NCBI RefSeq assembly: GCF_000166355.1
Contig: NC_014652.1
Coordinates: 402,001-466,000 of the forward strand
DNA: 64,000 bases
Source: Caldicellulosiruptor hydrothermalis 108
Lineage (GTDB): Bacteria; Bacillota; Thermoanaerobacteria; Caldicellulosiruptorales; Caldicellulosiruptoraceae
Reading direction: 5' to 3'
The notes beneath the pieces were generated by a model. That model had not been told where the DNA came from, ran no database searches, and worked only from the letters and a program-made list of their open reading frames with translations. Position numbers and translations under genes: made by a program. Positions 59,288 through 64,000 of the stretch are shown here, one piece after another (position 1 is the first letter of the stretch; every line of letters starts with the position of its first letter).

Positions 59288-59887
59288 ATGTACAAAGGTT
59301 ATTTCGACGGCGCATCAAAAGGTAATCCCGGTCCAGCAGGGGCAGGAATTGTTATTGTCAACCCTGCTGGCAATGTGATTCTGGAATACTCCAAAGAACT
59401 TGGTATTAAAACCAATAACGAAGCGGAATATCTTGCACTAATAGAACTTCTGCAAAAGGCTCTGGAGTTAGGCATAAAAGAACTGGAAATTTTGGGAGAT
59501 AGCCAGCTTGTTATCAACCAGGTATTTGGCAGCTGGAACATAAACATGCCACACCTGTATGCACTATATGAACAAGCAACAGAACTGTTAGAAAAATTCG
59601 ACAAAGTCAAAGCTAAATGGATTCCAAGAGAAAAGAACCAGCTTGCAGATTCGCTTTCTAACAAAGCAATAACCAGACCGACACCCAATATCTTCCCAGT
59701 AGAGAAGTTAGAACAAATAACAGACCACATTTTCATTGCTCATGGCACAGAAGACTATGCTGTAGATCTCCTGCACAGAGCCTGCACATGCCCTGATTTT
59801 GTAATGAGACACAGAGAGTGCAAGCACCTTCTGGCAGCATACAGGGTTGTAGATAGACCAAAAAAACAAATAGAAACCACCGGATAA
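59288..59887 (+). CDS. RNase HI fused to a SWIM zinc finger
   Basis: 199 residues from ATG 59288 (AAAGGAG upstream). RNase HI domain (1-130): Asp in 'YFDGASKGNPG', Glu in 'TNNEAEY', Asp in 'LGDSQLVI' and 'LADSLSN'. The C-terminal 60 residues carry 'CTCPDF' then 'CKHLLAAY', the CxC...CxH pattern of SWIM fingers. RNase HI removes RNA primers; the SWIM finger probably adds nucleic-acid or protein binding. Confidence 0.85.
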   Translation: MYKGYFDGASKGNPGPAGAGIVIVNPAGNVILEYSKELGIKTNNEAEYLALIELLQKALELGIKELEILGDSQLVINQVFGSWNINMPHLYALYEQATELLEKFDKVKAKWIPREKNQLADSLSNKAITRPTPNIFPVEKLEQITDHIFIAHGTEDYAVDLLHRACTCPDFVMRHRECKHLLAAYRVVDRPKKQIETTG

Positions 59888-59943
59888 TTTTTGTGGTATA
59901 ACTTTGTTGAAGACAAAAACAAGAGAGAAAGGAGATGTTAATA

Positions 59944-61003
59944 GTGGTTAGAATCAAAAACCGTGTTGTGCTTGCTTTGTTAATAATAGTTCTCGTGCTT
60001 TCCTTGTTTTCCTTCTCATTTGCAGCAACACAGAAAACTTTAAGTGTTAGTTTCATTGATGTCGGGCAGGGTGATAGTATTCTAATCCAAACTCCACAGG
60101 GCAAGAATATACTAGTCGACAGCGGACCAAACACAGCAGAAAGTTCAGTCCTTGATTTTCTTAAGAACAGGGGTATCAAAAAAACTTGACGGCATTATAG
60201 CTACCCATCCACATGAGGACCACATAGGGAATATGGATGCAGTAATACAAAACTTTGCAGTTGGCAAAATATACGCACCAAATGCAACATCCAACACAAA
60301 AGCTTTTGAGAGTTTCCTGCTGGCAGTCAAAAGTAAAGGTTTAAAACTCTCAATTCCAGAAGTTGGACAGGACATTTCACCTGATAGTAAAGTTAAGATG
60401 ATAGTTCTCAGTCCAAGCAAAAAGGACAGGTACGAAGACTTAAACGACTATTCGATTGTGCTAAAAGTTGAATACAGCAAAACGAGTTTCTTGTTGATGG
60501 GGGACGCAACAACAAGTACAGAAGAGAAACTTTTGCATGATGGCAAGTTGAAGCAATATCTAAAATCAAACGTTCTTAAGGTTGGCCATCATGGGTCCAA
60601 GTATTCATCAAGTTCAACATTTTTAAGCACCGTCAAACCAAAGTATGCTGTTATTAGTGTTGGCAAGGATAATCCATATGGGCATCCAGCAGCTATAACC
60701 CTCTCAAAGCTGAGAAGCGTAGGTGCTGAGATTCTGAGAACAGATGAGCAGGGAACAATAACAATAACGTCTGATGGACAAACAATCAAGATAGACAAAA
60801 AAGCATCTGCAATAAAACCACAAGCACCACCCAGTAGTTCAACAAGCAAATATGCGTACATTGGCAATTCAAATACGAAGAAGTTTCATTATCCTTGGTG
60901 TACATGGGCAAAGAAAATTGCTCCATACCATAGGGTATACTTCAAAACCAGACAGGAAGCTATTTCTGCTGGCTATGTGCCCTGCAAGGTTTGTAAACCA
61001 TAA
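59944..61003 (+). CDS. ComEC-like metallo-beta-lactamase protein, frameshifted
   Basis: From GTG 59944 (AAAGGAG 9 nt upstream): a signal or membrane segment, then 'FIDVGQGDSILI'. An A7 run at 60178-60184 leads to a stop; skipping one A continues into 'ATHPHEDHIGN' (the HxHxDH metal site) and the rest of the hydrolase, ending in a small Cys-rich domain ('YPWCTWAKKI', 'VPCKVC') like the metal domain of competence-type nucleases. Extracellular or wall-side DNA or RNA hydrolysis is possible. Confidence 0.7.
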
Positions 61004-61020
61004 GTTAGGAGATGATTTAG

Positions 61021-61338
61021 ATGGCAAACTTTCAGCTAACATACAGGACAAAGAAATCAGCTAAAATTCACAAGATCACAATTCAAGCAAATAGTGTTCA
61101 AGAAGCACAGGAGAAATTAGAAAAAGCTATTGATTTTGTTGATGAGTCCTACGACAGAGCAGTAACAACCGTGGAACCATGGATGTTGTGGGACGGCTGG
61201 GGTATGAGTGTAGGGTGTGAAAAGTGTATTTTGTACGGTAGGAAAGCGCCATGCTGGGGAAAAGCTCAGTGTCATGGGTTCACAAATGGCTGTACGTGCA
61301 AGAAGTGTGAGAAAAAATATAAGAAAAAACTCGCATAA
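61021..61338 (+). CDS. Cys-rich small protein, 105 residues
   Basis: ATG 61021 follows AGGAGATG. The first half is an alpha/beta domain, the second has six to seven Cys ('CEKC', 'CTCKKCEKKY') that would bind one or two zinc ions. Family unknown. Confidence 0.55.
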   Translation: MANFQLTYRTKKSAKIHKITIQANSVQEAQEKLEKAIDFVDESYDRAVTTVEPWMLWDGWGMSVGCEKCILYGRKAPCWGKAQCHGFTNGCTCKKCEKKYKKKLA

Positions 61339-61350
61339 GGAGTGGTAATT

Positions 61351-61524
61351 ATGGACCTGTGGATGTATTGCGAAACCTGTGGATATTTCGAAGGCTGGAC
61401 AACCTGCTATGGCTTTTGCCACTACTACAACAGAGATGTAAGCAGATGGGACTACTGCGATTGGCACACTAAAAACAATCCAGATGGTCCATGGGTTGCA
61501 GAAATTGTCAATGATGAGTGGTAA
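61351..61524 (+). CDS. Cys/Trp-rich small protein, 57 residues
   Basis: ATG 61351 follows AAGGAGTGG. Five Cys and one His ('YCETCGYFEG', 'CDWH') in an aromatic-rich sequence suggest a zinc-binding minidomain. Its end overlaps the run-in of the next gene. Confidence 0.5.
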   Translation: MDLWMYCETCGYFEGWTTCYGFCHYYNRDVSRWDYCDWHTKNNPDGPWVAEIVNDEW

Positions 61525-61786
61525 ATCACTAAAAGAAGGAGTGGTTTTTGTGGCTATTTTTATCGGAACTGTACATGAAGTTAATGAAAGGTATGTGAAA
61601 ATACGAGTAGAAAAACATCCAGAAAGGGAGTTTAGTGGTTTTGTTGTTTTTAATAAGGAATTCATCCCCTTGGATTTTCAACCGATCAAGGTAGGAGATG
61701 AGTTTTTTATAGACATAGCAGTTAACGAACAATTTACAAAAAATTTGAGAATTCTCAAGGAAGCTTTAAATAGACACGAAGAAAAG

Positions 61787-62042
61787 AGTCAACTACCCAC
61801 CGCTCACAGGAGCGGGGCTTGTCAGCAGGGGTGGACTGCTGACAGGTCTGCCTGACGGCAGGTAGTTGAACGTGGGTGATGCTGTAGCAGTACCTGACGT
61901 TCCGGGACAACACTCCCCGTTCCGGGAGACAGCGGTGAAATCCCGCAGCCCTACACAGGGTGCTACAGCACGCCTCAGGGAGACCTACCACCTCTACAAA
62001 AGGTGCCCGGATCATAGGGCTCCTTTTACAGGAGGAAGGAAA
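61787..62042 (+). ncRNA. Omega RNA (HEARO-type) of IscB
   Basis: A GC-rich, heavily paired 256-nt segment upstream of iscB. Stems include CAACTACC with GGTAGTTG (from 61790) and GTCAGCAG with CTGCTGAC. Its 5' flank, the end of the interrupted gene, would be the guide. The iscB ribosome site AGGAGG is at its 3' end. Confidence 0.75.
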
Positions 62043-63458
62043 ATGCTATTGTTCACCATTGACAGGAATGGAAAACCGGGACATCCAACAAGAAGATTTG
62101 ATATGGTCAGGAAATTGGTAAAAAGAAGAAGAGCAAAAATCATTGGCGGTGGCGCTTCTGGCAAACCACCAGTAGTAATGTTTCTGGACAGAGAATTTGA
62201 CTATTCAAAAACAGTGAGCAGGAAACTCATCATAGTGCTTGACCCTGGATATCACTGTATAGGTTTTGTAGTATGCGAACTTAAGGGTGGAAAACTAATT
62301 GTGTACTGTACAGGGATTCTGGTTTCCAGAATCCCTGAAATCAAGGAACTGATAACAGAAAGAAAAGCACACCGGAGAAACAGAAGGTATTATTCTCGGT
62401 GCAAAAAGAAACGTTTATCCGCCAGACAGAACAGGGTTTTACTAAAATTCAAGGTGCCAAGAACAGTAAGGGATAGAGACAGGTTGAATGCTACTCTCAG
62501 ACATGGCATAGAAACCCACCTCAACCTTTACAAAAAACTCTTAAAGTTCTTTCCATTCCCAGCAGAGCAGGTTGTGTTCGTTATGGAAGACAACATCTTT
62601 GATGTCAGAACAATGACGTGGGGTAAAACAGATGGTACAGGGTATCAAAAATCACCCAGAGTTCCAGCAGAGAAGAAGTGTATTATCTGCGGTTCAAAAG
62701 AAAAATTGCAGAAACACCATTTGATACAGCGCAAATATGGTGGTACTGACATTCGGGAAAACGTGGTATACCTTTGCAGGGACTGTCATGAAGACGTTCA
62801 TGCTGGAAGAGTGTATATACCGGTGGAAGGTGTCAGGCAGTGGCGTGCACTGGGTACAGTCAATGCAATAATAGGACGTTTGCGAGAAATACCATGGTTG
62901 AAGTTTGTACCTGCATCTGATGTAGCACAGATGAGAAAAAGGCTGGGCCTTGAGAAAGGGCACGCCAATGATGCTCTGGCAACAGCAGCGGTCTTTTGCA
63001 ACTGTACAGAAACTGACAGAACACACATGATTGAGCTAACCCTGGTAAAGTTCAGAAGACACAACAGGGCAAGAATACACGCTGTAAGGGATAGGTTGTA
63101 CAAGGTTAATGGTAAGATTGTGGCGAAGAACAGACGTAAGAGGACAGACCAGAAAGAACCGTCCTTTGCAGATATATCACCACTGTCACCGGAAATTCAA
63201 AGAAAACTCAAGGTGTATCCCGGTACAAAGATTCTTAACCCACTGCGAAAAGAAACACCGACCATAGCGGGTGATGTATGGATTTACGAACCAACAGGCA
63301 AAAGGTTTGTAGCAACAGGTGTGGTATCCCAGAAGTATTTGTATTCGCCACAGCTGGAGAAAATAGTGGGGAAGACATACGTCAAACCAGAAGAGTGCAA
63401 ACGTGTACTCCGTAACGAAGGAATAGTTGTTATGTACAACAGTCTATACCACAATTAA
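62043..63458 (+). CDS. iscB: IscB RNA-guided endonuclease
   Basis: 471 residues from ATG 62043 (AGGAGG upstream). A PLMP-type N-terminal domain (here 'GKPGHPT'), RuvC-I Asp in 'IIVLDPGYH', an Arg-rich bridge helix (about 120-140), RuvC-II Glu in 'VVFVMEDN', a full HNH domain with two CxxC pairs ('CIICGS', 'CRDCHE') and catalytic 'KHHL', then RuvC-III 'GHANDALA'. All catalytic residues are present. IscB is the ancestor-type relative of Cas9 and cuts DNA with its omega RNA. Confidence 0.9.
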   Translation: MLLFTIDRNGKPGHPTRRFDMVRKLVKRRRAKIIGGGASGKPPVVMFLDREFDYSKTVSRKLIIVLDPGYHCIGFVVCELKGGKLIVYCTGILVSRIPEIKELITERKAHRRNRRYYSRCKKKRLSARQNRVLLKFKVPRTVRDRDRLNATLRHGIETHLNLYKKLLKFFPFPAEQVVFVMEDNIFDVRTMTWGKTDGTGYQKSPRVPAEKKCIICGSKEKLQKHHLIQRKYGGTDIRENVVYLCRDCHEDVHAGRVYIPVEGVRQWRALGTVNAIIGRLREIPWLKFVPASDVAQMRKRLGLEKGHANDALATAAVFCNCTETDRTHMIELTLVKFRRHNRARIHAVRDRLYKVNGKIVAKNRRKRTDQKEPSFADISPLSPEIQRKLKVYPGTKILNPLRKETPTIAGDVWIYEPTGKRFVATGVVSQKYLYSPQLEKIVGKTYVKPEECKRVLRNEGIVVMYNSLYHN

Positions 63459-63476
63459 GAACCCACTTGTTACCAA

Positions 63477-63522
63477 CAGCGCATTCATCTCCATCTTAAA
63501 GAAGATGGAGTCTTCTGCGCTG
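63477..63522 (+). repeat. Right-end hairpin of the IscB element
   Basis: Outer stem CAGCGC/GCGCTG (63477-63482 and 63517-63522) encloses CTCCATCTT/GAAGATGGAG. The architecture parallels the IsrB right end at 5087-5128. Confidence 0.65.
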
Positions 63523-63570
63523 GTTTATGATAAACACACTTTAGGGTTGTAGAGAAGAGGAGATATACAC

Positions 63571-63633
63571 ATGTTTTTTGTGAGCATTAGAAAGAGCCCT
63601 GGAGCCTATATTCCCAGGGCTTTTTGGTTATAG
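63571..63633 (+). CDS. Possible 20-residue leader peptide across a terminator
   Basis: ATG 63571 has a good ribosome site (GAGGAG). The 20-codon frame ends at 63633 and covers the terminator hairpin that follows (63596-63625). Translation through it could block the hairpin. The function is only a suggestion. Confidence 0.35.
   Translation: MFFVSIRKSPGAYIPRAFWL
63596..63625 (+). terminator. Intrinsic terminator
   Basis: GCCCTGG/CCAGGGC followed by TTTTT, downstream of the IscB element. Confidence 0.7.
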
Positions 63634-63639
63634 CAAAAT

Positions 63640-64000
63640 ACCTTTCCGAGCTTTTGATGGAGCTCAGACAAAGGCAAAAACACGAAAAGCCTGTGAGAAC
63701 CAGAGAAGTATTTTGCTTTTTCGAACTGATGTTCGCTATTAAAATTGCCTCCGCTGAAATAGCTGGGTTTTGTCGATGTGTCCTGCAAAGACCCAAACCA
63801 AAAGCCCTTTGCGGATACATGGCGGTTCTCAGAAACCTTGAGACACCTGTTTTTGCAGGCAGCAGGCAAACCTGCAAAGGGCTTTTGAGCCGGGGTGGCG
63901 TGACAAAATACGCAAAAAGGCAGGGATAAGGTCTGTAAACGATTACATAGAGTTGGGCAGGGATGGTTTCATCTGCTGAAAAAACTGGCTCTAAAGTTAT
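63640..64000 (+). repeat. Composite repeat copy running off the window
   Basis: No gene seen. A perfect LexA-type box CGAACTGATGTTCG (63722-63735), 'aaagggcttttgagccgggg' (about 63877-63896) and TGTAAACGATTACA (about 63935) match the order seen at 22.7-22.9 kb. The promoter and leader box, if present, lie beyond position 64000. Confidence 0.5.

Larger units (their letters stand above)
61787..63526 (+). mobile_element. IscB (IS200/IS605-type) element
   Basis: Omega RNA, iscB, and a right-end two-storey hairpin. The right flank starts ATGA, the same as at the IsrB element. The left end 'agtcaac' is shared with IsrB. No TnpA is present. The left boundary may be up to 5 nt further left. Confidence 0.75.
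61550..63544 (+). pseudogene. Small unknown gene interrupted by an IscB element
   Basis: GTG 61550 (AAGGAG upstream) starts a beta-rich protein ('GTVHEVNERYVKIRV'), likely an OB- or S1-like fold, that runs into the element near 61784-61787. After the element the sequence ATGATAAAC gives a short C-terminal tail and a stop (63542-63544 in one phase, 63550-63552 in another). The exact junction cannot be fixed by eye. Confidence 0.6.

Noticed and set aside
61866-62042. N-terminal extension of IscB
   Set aside because: The extension is omega RNA sequence. ATG 62043 has AGGAGG immediately upstream and starts the PLMP-type domain.
1-64000. Prophage
   Set aside because: Recombinase, RusA, SSB and XRE switch fit, but there are no terminase, portal, capsid or tail genes in the window.
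1-64000. tRNA or rRNA genes
   Set aside because: I scanned for cloverleaf-like GTTCRANNC arms with acceptor stems and for rRNA core motifs and found none that I could support.

Overview
The window looks like part of a large mobile or plasmid-like element of a thermophilic, AT-rich Firmicute. A Caldicellulosiruptor-type host is my best guess; it rests on general style (strong AGGAGG ribosome sites, frequent GTG/TTG starts, Lys/Glu-rich proteins, S-layer-type proteins) and not on any rRNA or housekeeping gene, none of which is present. Replication genes, toxin-antitoxin and restriction modules, two RNA-guided nuclease elements and a Tad-type pilus locus sit together.

Layout. 1-6.0 kb: a plus-strand run of small unknown genes. 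Almost every gap holds the same RNA-like motif, two AGTTNGC half-sites flanked by an arm that can pair with the next gene's Shine-Dalgarno, often with a third competing arm. One gene here is interrupted by an IsrB element (HNH-less IscB relative) with its omega RNA. 6.0-11.4 kb: a minus-strand operon from a replication-initiator gene (split at an A7 run) through a DnaC-type helicase loader, small unknown proteins and a radical SAM protein. 11.3-18.2 kb: ribbon-helix-helix regulators, an XRE regulator, MazEF, an Rpn-type nuclease and a second initiator/loader module. 18.4-25.9 kb: a two-gene restriction-modification system, HicBA and an XRE-ImmA-PIN operon. Many of these modules are preceded by a recurring cassette: promoter TTGCAA-17-TATAAT, a conserved leader box about 33 nt downstream, an intrinsic terminator, and often a second promoter.

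26-35 kb: an SLH-type secreted protein and a 2390-residue secreted PKD-like protein. 35.2-45 kb: a Tad pilus locus (TadZ/CpaE-like, CpaF, TadB, TadC, prepilin peptidase, CpaB-like, TadE-like, four tiny pilin-like peptides) with genes that suggest glycan transfer. 45-49.5 kb: SSB, HD-domain protein, RusA, and a membrane-anchored transglycosylase/M23 hydrolase. 49.5-54.6 kb: a LexA DNA-binding domain without protease, a DUF2325 protein behind repeats, a tyrosine recombinase, a HaeIII-type endonuclease gene with an in-frame stop, and a Dam-like methylase. 54.6-61.5 kb: divergent XRE regulators, a third initiator, DnaB helicase, RNase HI fused to a SWIM finger, and a frameshifted ComEC-like hydrolase. 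61.5-63.5 kb: an IscB element with omega RNA inserted in a small gene. The window ends in another regulatory cassette.

Main hypotheses: (1) the AGTTNGC three-arm switches and the promoter-box-terminator cassettes are undescribed RNA regulatory families shared across unrelated accessory genes; (2) three initiators share a C-terminal domain but carry different DNA-binding domains, each with direct repeats inside its own gene, suggesting interchangeable origins; (3) both nuclease elements sit immediately before ATGA. All counts and alignments were made by eye.
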